This document shows, piece after piece, positions 33,337-41,833 of a stretch of DNA of 64,000 bases. The stretch is from Actinoplanes sp. TBRC 11911 (GTDB taxonomy: Bacteria; Actinomycetota; Actinomycetes; Mycobacteriales; Micromonosporaceae). The translations under genes were made by a program, and so were the position numbers. The notes under the pieces are model-generated. The model saw nothing but the letters and a program-made list of their open reading frames with translations. It was not told where the DNA came from and ran no database searches. How positions within the stretch are numbered: the first letter of the stretch is position 1; each line of letters begins with the position of its first letter. The DNA is taken from the NCBI RefSeq assembly GCF_012933445.1, contig NZ_JABBNC010000012.1, positions 62,001 through 126,000 on the forward strand, given 5' to 3'.

Positions 33337-33827
33337 AGGACCTTGGTGCCGTACATCTCGCCGAGCGGGTCGGCCAGCAGTTCCAGCCGGGCGCCGTCCG
33401 GGTCGCGGAAGTAGATCGAGGTGCCGCTCTCCTCCTCGTACGGCACGCCCGCGGCGTCCAGCTTGCCGCGCAGGTGCCGCCACCGCTCCGGGGTGACCGA
33501 GATGGCGATGTGGTGCAAACCCCCTAACACCTCCGCGTACGGGCCGAGGTCGAGCCCGGGCAGGTCGAAGAACGCGAGCAGGTTGCCGTTGCCGATGTCG
33601 AAGAAGAAGTGGTTCGAGCCCGGGTAGTCCCGGTTCTCGAAGATCTCGGTCAGCGGGAACTCGAGCACGCCCTGGTAGAAGTCGATGGTCCGGCGCACGT
33701 CGGCGCAGATCAGCGCGAAGTGGTGCAGGCCGCGAGCGCTCGACGGCGGTCGCTGCGGCGCCTCCCGCAGATAGTCGTCCCGGATACGGTCGCGTTCGGC
33801 TGCGATGGCCTCGAGGTCGATCGTCAC
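33333..33827 (-). CDS. VOC-family (glyoxalase/dioxygenase-like) protein
   Basis: A 164-residue vicinal-oxygen-chelate protein: GLHHFALICADVRRTIDFYQGVLEFPLTEIFENRDYPGSNHFFFDIGNGNLLAFF, then GGLHHIAISVTPERWRHLRGKLDAAGV, then IYFRDPDGARLELL. Metal ligands H, H and E are in expected places. It may be a glyoxalase or an extradiol-type enzyme. GTG 33827 follows AGAGGGCAGG; the further GTG 33842 has no better site. It ends convergent with the regulator gene. Confidence 0.87.
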   Translation of the reverse strand: MTIDLEAIAAERDRIRDDYLREAPQRPPSSARGLHHFALICADVRRTIDFYQGVLEFPLTEIFENRDYPGSNHFFFDIGNGNLLAFFDLPGLDLGPYAEVLGGLHHIAISVTPERWRHLRGKLDAAGVPYEEESGTSIYFRDPDGARLELLADPLGEMYGTKVL

Positions 33828-33842
33828 GGCCTGCCCTCTCAC

Positions 33843-34661
33843 TTAAATTCTGAAAAACCCTCCGAGGAACTTATGCGCCAACTCTCGGTCACCGCGTGCG
33901 GTCCCCGCGTTCGTACGCCCGTACGCGGTCAGCACGAAGCTCCCCGGATCGAACTCGATGGCACACGACAGGTCGTCGATCGGCCCGGCCGTGGTCGCGG
34001 CACCCTCGGGCCCGACCGCCACCCGGGTGTCGCCGGCGTTCGCGCCCGAGGTGATCCGGATGCCCAGCTCGATCGGCTCGGTGTCCGGCCCGACCACCGG
34101 GGTCGACGCCCACAGCACGTAACACAGCGGGACGAGAAGGTCCGCCGAGCGCGCCTCCAACGCGTGCGGCTTCCCGACGCCCTGCCGGATGTCCCAGCTG
34201 TGCACCGCGTAGTCGACGAGCTGGAAGACCGGGTAGAAGGGCACCGGCAGCGGACCCATGTACTTGTGCGGGACCAGCAGACCGGCCCAGTCCCCCTCGG
34301 TCAGATCCTCGGTGATGCCCAGCATCCGCTCGAACGCCAGAGCGAGCCGGTCCAGCGCCTCCTTGCGTTCCAGGGCCCGGAACTGCCGCGCGCCCCGGTC
34401 GACGTGCGCCGCCATGTCGCGCAACGGCACTGATTCGGGCGGGTTCGTGCCCTTGCGGGCCGCGTCGAAGCCCACGAAGTAGGTCTCGGTGGTGTCGATC
34501 AGGTGCCCGAACACGTCGCGCACCTGCCAGTCGCCGGCGCCGGTCGGGGCCATCCAGGTCTCCGGCTCCTCGGCGAGGGCGAACATGCCGGCCGCCTCCC
34601 GGCGTACGGCTTCGAGAAGATTGGCCTTGCTCTCGTAGCTCATGAAATTCCACGCACTCAT
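33843..34661 (-). CDS. Mycothiol-dependent maleylpyruvate-isomerase-type (DinB-fold) protein
   Basis: A 272-residue protein of the mycothiol-dependent maleylpyruvate isomerase family: four-helix DinB fold with the metal-binding His set (WQVRDVFGHLIDTTETY and YAVHSWDIRQG), plus a C-terminal MDMPI-type domain (from about 180) containing LSCAIEFDPGSFVLTAYGR. Members use mycothiol as a thiol cofactor. ATG 34661 has GGAGG. Divergent from marR with an operator between them, so it is likely MarR-controlled. Confidence 0.85.
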   Translation of the reverse strand: MSAWNFMSYESKANLLEAVRREAAGMFALAEEPETWMAPTGAGDWQVRDVFGHLIDTTETYFVGFDAARKGTNPPESVPLRDMAAHVDRGARQFRALERKEALDRLALAFERMLGITEDLTEGDWAGLLVPHKYMGPLPVPFYPVFQLVDYAVHSWDIRQGVGKPHALEARSADLLVPLCYVLWASTPVVGPDTEPIELGIRITSGANAGDTRVAVGPEGAATTAGPIDDLSCAIEFDPGSFVLTAYGRTNAGTARGDRELAHKFLGGFFRI

Positions 34662-34696
34662 CGAAAGCCTCCGCACAGAGGTCCGCTGGAGCGAAA

Positions 34697-34716
34697 GTGG
34701 TTGCCGTGGCAACCAC
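34697..34716. promoter_or_regulatory. MarR operator
   Basis: GTGGTTGCCGTGGCAACCAC: perfect 9-base arms around a GT centre, in the intergenic space between the MarR gene and the divergent MDMPI-type gene, with the TTGCC..GGCAA core seen at many MarR sites. Confidence 0.8.
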
Positions 34717-34765
34717 ATTCCTCCGACACCGGGCCCACGTCAACCACCGGCCGTACGATGCGGGA

Positions 34766-35224
34766 GTGACCACCGACGTCCGCTGGCTCGACGCCGGCCA
34801 GCAACGAGCGTGGCGGGGCTTCCTGGATCTGCATGCCAAGCTCGCGGCGAAGCTGAACCGCGACCTGCAACGCACCTCGGGTCTCAGCCTCGCCGACTAC
34901 GACGTGCTCGTGCACCTGACCGACGTGCCGGACGGCCGGCTGCGCGCCTTCGAGCTGGGCGAGGGACTGCAGTGGGACAAGAGCCGGGTGTCCAAACAGG
35001 TCGCGCGGCTCGCCGACCGGGGCATGGTGGCCAAGGAGGCGTGCCCGGAGGACCGCCGCGGGGCGTACGTGGTGCTCACCGACGCCGGGCGGGCGGCGAT
35101 CGAGGCGGCCGCGCCGGCCCACGTCGAGCTCGTCCACCAGATCGTGTTCGACACCCTGACGCCCCGGCAGATCCGCGAGTGGGCGGTGATCAGCGCCGCG
35201 GTTCTGCGACGGCTCGACGGCTAA
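34766..35224 (+). CDS. MarR-family regulator
   Basis: A 152-residue MarR: winged helix with LSLADYDVLVHLTDVPDGRLRAFELGEGLQWDKSRVSKQVARLADRGMVAKEACPEDRRGAYVVLTDAGRAAIE. I start at GTG 34766 (MTTDVRWLD), because codons from the upstream GTG at 34697 would run through the operator. Represses itself and probably the neighbouring MDMPI-type gene. Confidence 0.9.
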   Translation: MTTDVRWLDAGQQRAWRGFLDLHAKLAAKLNRDLQRTSGLSLADYDVLVHLTDVPDGRLRAFELGEGLQWDKSRVSKQVARLADRGMVAKEACPEDRRGAYVVLTDAGRAAIEAAAPAHVELVHQIVFDTLTPRQIREWAVISAAVLRRLDG

Positions 35225-35254
35225 GTCTCAACCGTTGGTTCAACGATACGGTTC

Positions 35255-36148
35255 ATGGGCATGACAGCCTTGAAACTGCTCGCGCTGGGCGAGCTCGAGC
35301 CGCGCAACGATCTCTTCCGGGAGCTCGTCGAACGCGACGGCTACCGGACGATCGCGGTCGAGAGCGACTGCCTGATGGGCCTGGTCACCGACGACTACGT
35401 CACGTCCGGCATCGGCACGCTCGACGAGGTCATGACGCGTGGTTTCAGCCATCCGGACCTCGGCACGTCCGACGCCAACCGCGAGCTGGTGCGCTGGATG
35501 CACGCGTACAACGAGGGCCGGCCGGCCGCGGACCGGGTGCGTTTCGCCGGCTTCGACGGCCCGCTGGAGATCACCGCCGGCGCCAGCCCGCGGCAGGCGC
35601 TCACCACGCTGCACGGCTACCTCACCGCCCGGGTGGACGCCGGCCTGCTGCCCGCCACCGCGGAAACGCTCGACGGCCTGCTCGGCGCCGATGAGCGGTG
35701 GACCGAGCCCGGCGCGATGTGGGATCCGTCGGCCTCGGTGGGGCGCACGGCCGAGGCCCGCGAGCTGCGGCTGCTCGCCGACGACCTGGCGGCGCTGCTG
35801 GACGCGCAGACGCCCCACCTGATCGCCACGTCCACCCCGGAGGAATGGGACCGGGCCCGCCTGTACGCCCGTACGGCCACCGGGCTGCTGCGGTACCACT
35901 TCTGGGTGGCCGACACGTCCCCGAGCCGCTTCAACTGGCTGCTGTTCGTGCGGGCGTCGATGATGGCCGCGAACCTCCTCGCGATCGCCGAGCGAGGTCC
36001 GGCGCTGGTGCACGCCCACCTGGCGCACCTCCAGCTCAACGTGAGCAGCATGCGGATGGGCGGCCCGCCGCTGCGATGGTGGAGCGCCGGGGCGATCGCC
36101 GCGGCCCACCTCGGCGAGGGCTACGCCGTTCTGGACGTTCCCGGCTAA
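35255..36148 (+). CDS. Erythromycin-esterase-family relative lacking the catalytic His loop
   Basis: A 297-residue protein that matches erythromycin-esterase family members along most of its length (LKLLALGE..., ERDGYRTIAVESDCLMGLVTDDYVTSG..., HAHLAHLQLNVSSMRMGGPPLRWWSAGAIAAAHL). The family's ALGE(x)THG segment reads ALGELEPRN, so the essential His loop seems deleted in frame, and the C-terminal about 100 residues usual for the family are missing. Either it is a degraded gene or it has a changed function. It is an uninterrupted frame and follows marR by 30 bases, perhaps in its transcript. Confidence 0.7.
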   Translation: MGMTALKLLALGELEPRNDLFRELVERDGYRTIAVESDCLMGLVTDDYVTSGIGTLDEVMTRGFSHPDLGTSDANRELVRWMHAYNEGRPAADRVRFAGFDGPLEITAGASPRQALTTLHGYLTARVDAGLLPATAETLDGLLGADERWTEPGAMWDPSASVGRTAEARELRLLADDLAALLDAQTPHLIATSTPEEWDRARLYARTATGLLRYHFWVADTSPSRFNWLLFVRASMMAANLLAIAERGPALVHAHLAHLQLNVSSMRMGGPPLRWWSAGAIAAAHLGEGYAVLDVPG

Positions 36149-37860
36149 TTCTGGTCGGTCGCCGGTTGCCAGTCGACGTCGTGCTGGGCGCGATAGGCCG
36201 CGACCGCGTCCTCGATGGTGGGGCTGAAGCGGTCGATGGCCGGGCTCAGCCGGTAGCGTTCGATCTTCTGCTGGACCGGGGTCTTCATCTCCGCGAACAC
36301 CAGCGAGACGCCGCGAGCGTTCAACGCCTCGTCCAGTTCGGCGAGCATGTCCGAGGCCGTGGTGTCGATGTCCGTGATGGGTTCGGCGGCGACCACGATC
36401 CAGCGCACCCGCGGATCCTCCCGGGCCACCCGCTCGATCTCGGCGCGGAACACCCGCGCGTTGGCGAAGATCAGCGGCGCGTCGAAGCGGAACAGCACGA
36501 GTCCGGGCAGCCGCTCGGCGTCCGGGTAGACCCGCACGTCGTGGTAGCCCGGCACGCCGGCGGCTCGACCCAGCGTCGTCTGGTACGGCCACCAGACCCG
36601 GCGGAACACGTTGAGGACGGACAGGGTGACCGCCACCGCGATACCGGGCAGGACGCCGAGCAGGGCCACGCCGAGGAACGCCGCCATCGAGACGCCGAAC
36701 TCGGTGCGCCGCTGCCGCCACAACTGGGCGGTTCCGGCGAGGTCGGCGAGCATCAGCGACGCGGCGATGACCACCGCGGCCAGGGCCGGCTGCGGCAGGT
36801 CCTGCAGCAGACCGGGGAAGAACAGCAGCATCAGCAGGATGAGGGCGGCGCCGACGATGCCGGTCAGCTGGCTGCGGGCTCCGGACTGGACGGCCACCGC
36901 CGTACGGGAACCGCTGGTGCTGACCGGGAAGCCCTGGAAGAACGAGGCCGCGATGTTGGCCGCGCCGATGCCGATCATCTCCTGGTTGCCGTGCACCTGC
37001 TGGCCGGCGCGGGCGGCGAAGACCGACGCCGTCGAGATGGTGTCGGTCAGCGACACCAGCGTGATGCCGAGGGCTCCGACGACCAGCAGCCAGAGCTGGT
37101 CCCACGACGCGTGCGGCAGGGTGAACGGCGGCAGCCCCTGCGGCAACGGGCCGACCAGGTCCACGCCGCGGTCGCCGAGCTGGAACGCCCAGGTCACCGC
37201 GATCGACAGCACCACCGCGACGAGGATCGCGGGGATCTTGGGCAGCAGCCGTTGCAGGACCAGGATCAGCGCCAGCGCGAAGAGGCCGACGGCGAGCGCG
37301 GCGGGCACGATCTCGGAGTGCGCGACGCCGCGGACGAACGCGGTGAACTCGTCGATCAGGCCGTCCGCGTCGGTCGAGAACCCGCACAGCTTGGCCAGCT
37401 GGCCGACCAGGATCGTCACGGCCAGGCCGTTCATGTAGCCGAGGCGGGTCGGCTTGGAGAGCAGGTCGGAGATGAAGCCGAGCTTGGCGACGCCGGCGAT
37501 GGTCATGGTGATCCCGACCAGCAGGCCGAGCATCGACGCGAGGGCGATCGCGACGCCCGGGTCGCCGCCCGAGCCGGCGATCGGGACGATCACCGCGGCG
37601 ATCATCGGGCCCAGCGACGAGTCCGGGCCCAGTACGAGCACCCTGGAGGGTCCGAAGACCGCGTAGCCGAGCAGGCAGAGCACGGTGGTGTACAGGCCGG
37701 TGATCGCGGGCAGGCCGGCCAGCTCCGCGTACGCCATCCCTTGTGGGACGAGCAGCGTGGACAGCACGAGACCGGCGATCAGGTCCTTGGCCAGCCAGCT
37801 GCGCTTGTACGCCGACGCCGCGCGGACCGCGGGTACCCAACGTCCCAGCCCATCACCCAT
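36145..37860 (-). CDS. SulP-family anion transporter with STAS domain
   Basis: A 571-residue SLC26/SulP transporter: 12-14 helices with the signature VLSTLLVPQGMAYAELAGLPAITGLYTT at the start, then a cytoplasmic STAS domain (about 450-560, VRWIVVAAEPITDIDTTASDMLAELDEAL). SulP proteins move sulfate, bicarbonate or other anions. ATG 37860. Ends convergent with the esterase-like gene (4-base overlap). Confidence 0.94.
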   Translation of the reverse strand: MGDGLGRWVPAVRAASAYKRSWLAKDLIAGLVLSTLLVPQGMAYAELAGLPAITGLYTTVLCLLGYAVFGPSRVLVLGPDSSLGPMIAAVIVPIAGSGGDPGVAIALASMLGLLVGITMTIAGVAKLGFISDLLSKPTRLGYMNGLAVTILVGQLAKLCGFSTDADGLIDEFTAFVRGVAHSEIVPAALAVGLFALALILVLQRLLPKIPAILVAVVLSIAVTWAFQLGDRGVDLVGPLPQGLPPFTLPHASWDQLWLLVVGALGITLVSLTDTISTASVFAARAGQQVHGNQEMIGIGAANIAASFFQGFPVSTSGSRTAVAVQSGARSQLTGIVGAALILLMLLFFPGLLQDLPQPALAAVVIAASLMLADLAGTAQLWRQRRTEFGVSMAAFLGVALLGVLPGIAVAVTLSVLNVFRRVWWPYQTTLGRAAGVPGYHDVRVYPDAERLPGLVLFRFDAPLIFANARVFRAEIERVAREDPRVRWIVVAAEPITDIDTTASDMLAELDEALNARGVSLVFAEMKTPVQQKIERYRLSPAIDRFSPTIEDAVAAYRAQHDVDWQPATDQN

Positions 37861-37942
37861 GGCGCCAGTCAGCCATGCCGCCGTTCGCGGTTCCTCATTC
37901 CCAGCGGGTGAAACGGCCGATGTGGCCCTTGCGCACTAACTC

Positions 37943-37956
37943 TATCTAGGTAGATA
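37943..37956. promoter_or_regulatory. PadR operator
   Basis: TATCTAGGTAGATA, a palindrome with 6-base arms, ten bases before the PadR start codon and overlapping its likely promoter. It suggests autorepression, as seen for many PadR proteins. Confidence 0.6.
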
Positions 37957-37965
37957 TTGAGGGGC

Positions 37966-38277
37966 ATGGTGCGCGTACGACGTCCGTCCCCGCAGACCGC
38001 CGCGGTGCTGAGCACGCTGGCCGCGGCGGGTGCGGGGTGGAGCCACGGCTACGACCTCTGCCGCGTTCTCGGGCTGAAGGCGGGCACGGTCTACCCGATC
38101 CTGATCCGGCTCGCCGAGCGTGGGCTGGTGGAGACGTCGTGGGAGACCGGCCCGCCGCGCGGGCGCCCGGCCCGGCATCGGTACCGGCTGAGCCCGGACG
38201 GCGCCGAGCTGGCCCGCGCCCTAGCCGAGCCTTCGCCCGCGCGTGCCGTCGCCCGAGTCGTCCCGCGGACGACCTGA
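37966..38277 (+). CDS. PadR-family regulator
   Basis: A 103-residue PadR winged helix (SPQTAAVLSTLAAAGAGWSHGYDLCRVLGLKAGTVYPILIRLAERGLVETSWETGPPRGRPARHRYRLSPDGAELARAL). No C-terminal effector domain: the short PadR-s1 type. ATG 37966 follows TTGAGGGGC. Followed 14 bases later by a membrane-protein gene with its own AGGAGG site, the usual PadR-plus-partner arrangement. Confidence 0.9.
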   Translation: MVRVRRPSPQTAAVLSTLAAAGAGWSHGYDLCRVLGLKAGTVYPILIRLAERGLVETSWETGPPRGRPARHRYRLSPDGAELARALAEPSPARAVARVVPRTT

Positions 38278-38291
38278 CCAGGAGGCCTCCG

Positions 38292-38939
38292 ATGCTCGAC
38301 ATGTGGCAGCTCCTGCTCGACCTGGCCACCGCCGGCCTGCCGGAAAGGCGCCGCGCGTGGGGCTCCGCCCTGCGGGCCGAGCTCGCGGCGATCGAACCGC
38401 GGGCCGAACGGCGCCGGTTCGCCCTCGGCGGCGCCTGGGCCGCCCTGCGGTCCGGGCTGCCCGGTGGCGCGTGGATGCTGGTCGGCGGGGTTGCGCTCGC
38501 CGTCGCGGGCGGCACCTTCGCCGCCTCGCGCTGGTCGCTCGCACACGGCGCCGGCGGCATCCTCGGCTTCTGGATGACCACCCCGAGCGTGCTGCTGTGC
38601 GTCGTCGCGCTCGTCGCCGCGTGGCGCACCCGGTCGTTCGGCTCCGGGCTGCGCACCGGGGCGCTGGCCGCGCTCGCCGCGCTGCTGGCGGCACTCGCCG
38701 TCGGCGTTCCCGAGGCGATCGTCTGGGCCGACCGGCACGCCGGATATCTGAGCACCGGCGACGCGGTGCCGCCGACGTGGGAGTCGGCGGTACGCGACGT
38801 GCTGCGTCCGGAGTTCCTCCTCGCCATGCTGGTCTTCTGGACGCCGGCCACGGCCCTTGGCGCGGGGTTGGGGCGGCTGCGGCGCTCAGGTCGAGTCGCG
38901 GATGACCAGGGCGGGCTGGAAGGTCACCGAGCGCGGTAA
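38292..38939 (+). CDS. Multi-helix membrane protein, PadR partner
   Basis: A 215-residue protein of unknown function with an N-terminal cytoplasmic helix (MLDMWQLLLDLATAGLPERRRAWGSALRAELAAIEP) and four hydrophobic helices (about 57-77, 90-112, 118-140, 175-200). Such proteins are frequently paired with PadR regulators and seldom annotated. AGGAGG precedes ATG 38292. Its 3' end overlaps the convergent lacI-type gene by 54 bases. Confidence 0.7.
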   Translation: MLDMWQLLLDLATAGLPERRRAWGSALRAELAAIEPRAERRRFALGGAWAALRSGLPGGAWMLVGGVALAVAGGTFAASRWSLAHGAGGILGFWMTTPSVLLCVVALVAAWRTRSFGSGLRTGALAALAALLAALAVGVPEAIVWADRHAGYLSTGDAVPPTWESAVRDVLRPEFLLAMLVFWTPATALGAGLGRLRRSGRVADDQGGLEGHRAR

Positions 38940-39914
38940 CCGCCCCGGCGCCGCGATGTGCGCCAGCAGCACCTCGGCCATCTCGGCGGCCATCTCCTCG
39001 ACCGGCTGGCGGATCGTGGTGAGCAGCGGGCGGCAGTCCAGCGCCGCGCTGCTGTCGTCGAAGCCCACCACCGCCACGTCCTCGGGGATGCGTCGCCCGA
39101 GGTCCTGCATCGCGCGCAACGCCCCCTCGGCCATCAGGTCGTTGGCCACGAACAGACCGTCCACATCGGGGTGTTCGGCGAGCAGCCGGCGGGCGGCGGC
39201 CTCACCCCCGGCGCGGGTGAAGTCGCCCTCGATGGACGGGACGTCGGCGAAGGCCAGGGCCGCCCGGAAGCCATCGAGGCGTTCCAGGCCGGACGGGATG
39301 TCGAGCGGGCCGCTGATCGTGGCGAGCCGGCGCCGCCCGCGCTCCAGCAGATGCTCGGCGGCGAGACGGGCGCCGAGGCGCTGATCCACGTCGACGAAAC
39401 TGACCGGGATCGGCGACGTGGGCCGCGCCGACACCACCGCCGGGATGCCCAGCTCGACGACCTGCCGCGGCAGCGTGTCCTGCTCGTGGCTGCTGATCAG
39501 CAGCACTCCGTCGACGTGACCCTGACGCAGATAGCGTACGACCTGGTGGTGATCGCTGGAGTCGGTGGGAATGACCACCAGGTGGATGTCGTGCGGGCGC
39601 AACGCGCCGGTGGCACCCGCGGTGATCCGGCCGAAATACGGATCGGTGAAGATCCGGTTCAGGAACGAGTGGTTGTCCGGGCGGTCCGGCTCGCTGATCA
39701 CCAGGGCCACCGAGTTGGACCGGCGGGTGACCAGGCTGCGGGCGGCCACGTTCGGCACGTACCCGGTCGCGGCGATCGCGCGCTGCACCACCTCACGGAT
39801 CTTCGCGTCCACACTGGGCGCGCCGTTGATCACCCGGGAGACGGTGGCGCGGGAGACACCGGCTGCCTCCGCGACCTGATCCATCGTCGGGTGCGGCCCG
39901 CCACGCTTATTCAT
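38886..39914 (-). CDS. LacI-family regulator (beta-glucan locus)
   Basis: A 342-residue LacI repressor: HTH PTMDQVAEAAGVSRATVSRVINGAPSVDAKIREVVQRAIAATGYVPNVAARSLVTRR, then a ligand domain (SVALVISEPDRPDNHSFLNRIFTDPYFGRI..., VVGFDDSSAALDCRPLLTTIRQPVEEM). ATG 39914 is separated from the upstream GH16 gene by a terminator, so it has its own promoter, but operators of this class (GGGAAGCGCTTCCC) sit in front of the GH16 gene. Likely repressor of glucanase expression. Confidence 0.92.
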   Translation of the reverse strand: MNKRGGPHPTMDQVAEAAGVSRATVSRVINGAPSVDAKIREVVQRAIAATGYVPNVAARSLVTRRSNSVALVISEPDRPDNHSFLNRIFTDPYFGRITAGATGALRPHDIHLVVIPTDSSDHHQVVRYLRQGHVDGVLLISSHEQDTLPRQVVELGIPAVVSARPTSPIPVSFVDVDQRLGARLAAEHLLERGRRRLATISGPLDIPSGLERLDGFRAALAFADVPSIEGDFTRAGGEAAARRLLAEHPDVDGLFVANDLMAEGALRAMQDLGRRIPEDVAVVGFDDSSAALDCRPLLTTIRQPVEEMAAEMAEVLLAHIAAPGRLPRSVTFQPALVIRDST

Positions 39915-39933
39915 GAGCTCCGTTCTAGAACCG

Positions 39934-39965
39934 GCTGGAGGCCGCGCTCGCACGCGGCCTCCAGC
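39934..39965 (-). terminator. Terminator between GH16 and lacI-type genes
   Basis: A perfect 13-bp stem GCTGGAGGCCGCG / CGCGGCCTCCAGC with a CTCGCA loop starts a few bases past the GH16 stop. Confidence 0.85.
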
Positions 39966-39971
39966 ACTCAC

Positions 39972-41699
39972 TCACTGGTACACGCGGACGTAGTCCACGA
40001 GCATCTGGGACGGGAACGGTGTGCTGGCGTCGATCGGGCCGGGGAAGTCGCCGCCGACCGCCAGGTTCAGGATCAGGTAGAACGGGTGGTCGTAGATCCA
40101 CGGGCCGCGCGTGTTCTCCACGGTGTCCTTCGCCGCGTTGAACACGAGCCGGTTGTCCAGGTAGAACCGGATGCCCTTGCTGTCCCACTCGGCGGCCCAC
40201 AGGTGGAAGTCCGACGACAGGTCGGCGCCCGCCGCGTACTTCTGGCCATAACCGCCACCCCCGTTGTACGCCGGTGCGTGCAACGTCGAGTACGCCTCGG
40301 TGGTGTTGCGGCCGAGCACCTCCATGATGTCGACCTCACCGTTGTACGGCCACGGGCGTCCGGTGAGGAAGTCGCTGCCCATCATCCAGAACGCCGGCCA
40401 CAGACCGTTGCCCTTCGGAACCTTGATGCGCGCTTCGATCCGCCCGTACTGGACGCTGAATTTGTTGCTGGTGTTCATCCGCGCCGACGTGTACTGCCGT
40501 CCCTGGATGTCCTGCTTGCGGGCCTCGATGACGAGCTGGCCGGCGCCGTTCATCTGCGCGTTCTCGCTGTTCGGCGTGTAGTACTGGACCTCGCCGTTCT
40601 GCGGGACGCCCGGGTCGTACGTCCACTTCGCGGTGTCCGGCTTGCTGCCCGCGGCGCCGTTGAACTCGTCGGAGAAGACCAGCCGCGTGGCCGGGAACGT
40701 CGGGTCGGCGGGCTTGGCCGGCGGGTTCACCGGAGCGCCCCCGGTGCCGTAGACGCTGAACTCCCACAGCGAGTAGCCGTACGGGCCGCCGCGCGCGGTT
40801 CCGTACATCCGCACGTACCGCCCGGTGCCGGTGGCGTTGATGACGTCCTTGAGCCCGTCACCGGTGGTGGTGCTGAAGATCGGCTGCCAGTTGGCGTTGT
40901 CGTTCGAAACCTGGATCTGGTACGCCTTGCCGTACGCCGGATCCCATTGCAGGACGACCTGACTGATCTGTGCTGTCGCACCCAGGTCGACGGAGATCCA
41001 GCCCGGGTCCACCCAGCCGTTGGTCGAGCTCGTGGCCCAACGTGAGGCGGGGTCGTTGTCGAACGCCTTGTCCGGGCTGCACGGGTTGCAGTTGACGTCG
41101 TTCTGCCAGGTCGAGGCCGCGGCCGGCTTGTTGTACGAGAGCAGCCGCGCGGTGCCACCGGTCGGCGGCGGATCCGTGGTGCCGCCCGAGAAGACTTGGA
41201 ACTCCCAGAACGAATAGCCGTAGATTTCCAGTGCACGCTGGGTGAGGTTGATCCGCACGTACCGTGCCGTGCCGCTGACGGTGATGCTCTGCTGACCACC
41301 GGTTCCGCTCGTCGTCCCGTACGCCTGTGCGTAGTTGACGCCGTCGGTGGAGAACTGGATGGTGAACGCCTTCGCGTACGCCCCTTCCCAGTTGATCGCG
41401 ATGCGGCTGACACTTGTGGGCGCTCCGAGGTCGACCTGCCACCACTGGGTGCCGGAGAAGGCGCTGGCCCAGCGGGTGCCGTTGTTGCCGTCGACGGCTT
41501 CGGAGGCGAGGTAGGCGCCGGCCACCTCGGTGGACGACGCGGTCGCGGGCTTGCCTTGCGACACCACCGTCTCGGCGGCGCTGGCGCTCTGCCCGGTGGC
41601 GACGAGGAGCGAGGCGAGCAGGCCGAACAGGCCCGCACTGATCGTGGCGAAGCGGACGGGGGACCACCATCGGCGGCGGGTCCCGGCTGGGGATGTCAT
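39972..41699 (-). CDS. Secreted GH16 beta-glucanase with two F5/8C (CBM32-like) domains
   Basis: A 575-residue exported enzyme. Signal peptide (about residues 16-42, SASAAET), two discoidin/F5-8 type C carbohydrate-binding domains (about 47-172 and 182-320), a Pro linker, and a GH16 catalytic domain (about 335-575) with the active-site motif E455-V-D457-I-M-E460 in NGEVDIMEVLG, the laminarinase/beta-1,3-glucanase signature. It probably attacks beta-1,3(4)-glucans of fungi, algae or plants. ATG 41699 has a GGAG site. Regulated by the neighbouring LacI, judging from the palindromes upstream. Confidence 0.93.
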   Translation of the reverse strand: MTSPAGTRRRWWSPVRFATISAGLFGLLASLLVATGQSASAAETVVSQGKPATASSTEVAGAYLASEAVDGNNGTRWASAFSGTQWWQVDLGAPTSVSRIAINWEGAYAKAFTIQFSTDGVNYAQAYGTTSGTGGQQSITVSGTARYVRINLTQRALEIYGYSFWEFQVFSGGTTDPPPTGGTARLLSYNKPAAASTWQNDVNCNPCSPDKAFDNDPASRWATSSTNGWVDPGWISVDLGATAQISQVVLQWDPAYGKAYQIQVSNDNANWQPIFSTTTGDGLKDVINATGTGRYVRMYGTARGGPYGYSLWEFSVYGTGGAPVNPPAKPADPTFPATRLVFSDEFNGAAGSKPDTAKWTYDPGVPQNGEVQYYTPNSENAQMNGAGQLVIEARKQDIQGRQYTSARMNTSNKFSVQYGRIEARIKVPKGNGLWPAFWMMGSDFLTGRPWPYNGEVDIMEVLGRNTTEAYSTLHAPAYNGGGGYGQKYAAGADLSSDFHLWAAEWDSKGIRFYLDNRLVFNAAKDTVENTRGPWIYDHPFYLILNLAVGGDFPGPIDASTPFPSQMLVDYVRVYQ

Positions 41700-41752
41700 G
41701 GGCGACTCCAGATCGGGGGATATGCCAGAGCGGCCTGTCGGGGACCAGGCGT

Positions 41753-41765
41753 GAAAGCGCTCTTC
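41753..41765. promoter_or_regulatory. LacI-type half-matched operator
   Basis: GAAAGCGCTCTTC, a near-palindrome on AGCGCT, 54 bases upstream of the GH16 start. Confidence 0.5.
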
Positions 41766-41819
41766 GATAAGCCACTGTGAACCGCCGCATAAACCCGTGT
41801 CAATGCCTGGTAGCGCCCC

Positions 41820-41833
41820 GGGAAGCGCTTCCC
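41820..41833. promoter_or_regulatory. LacI-type operator of the GH16 gene
   Basis: GGGAAGCGCTTCCC, a perfect 14-bp palindrome on the same AGCGCT core; CebR-like repressors of actinomycetes use the related TGGGAGCGCTCCCA. About 120 bases upstream of GH16. Confidence 0.75.
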
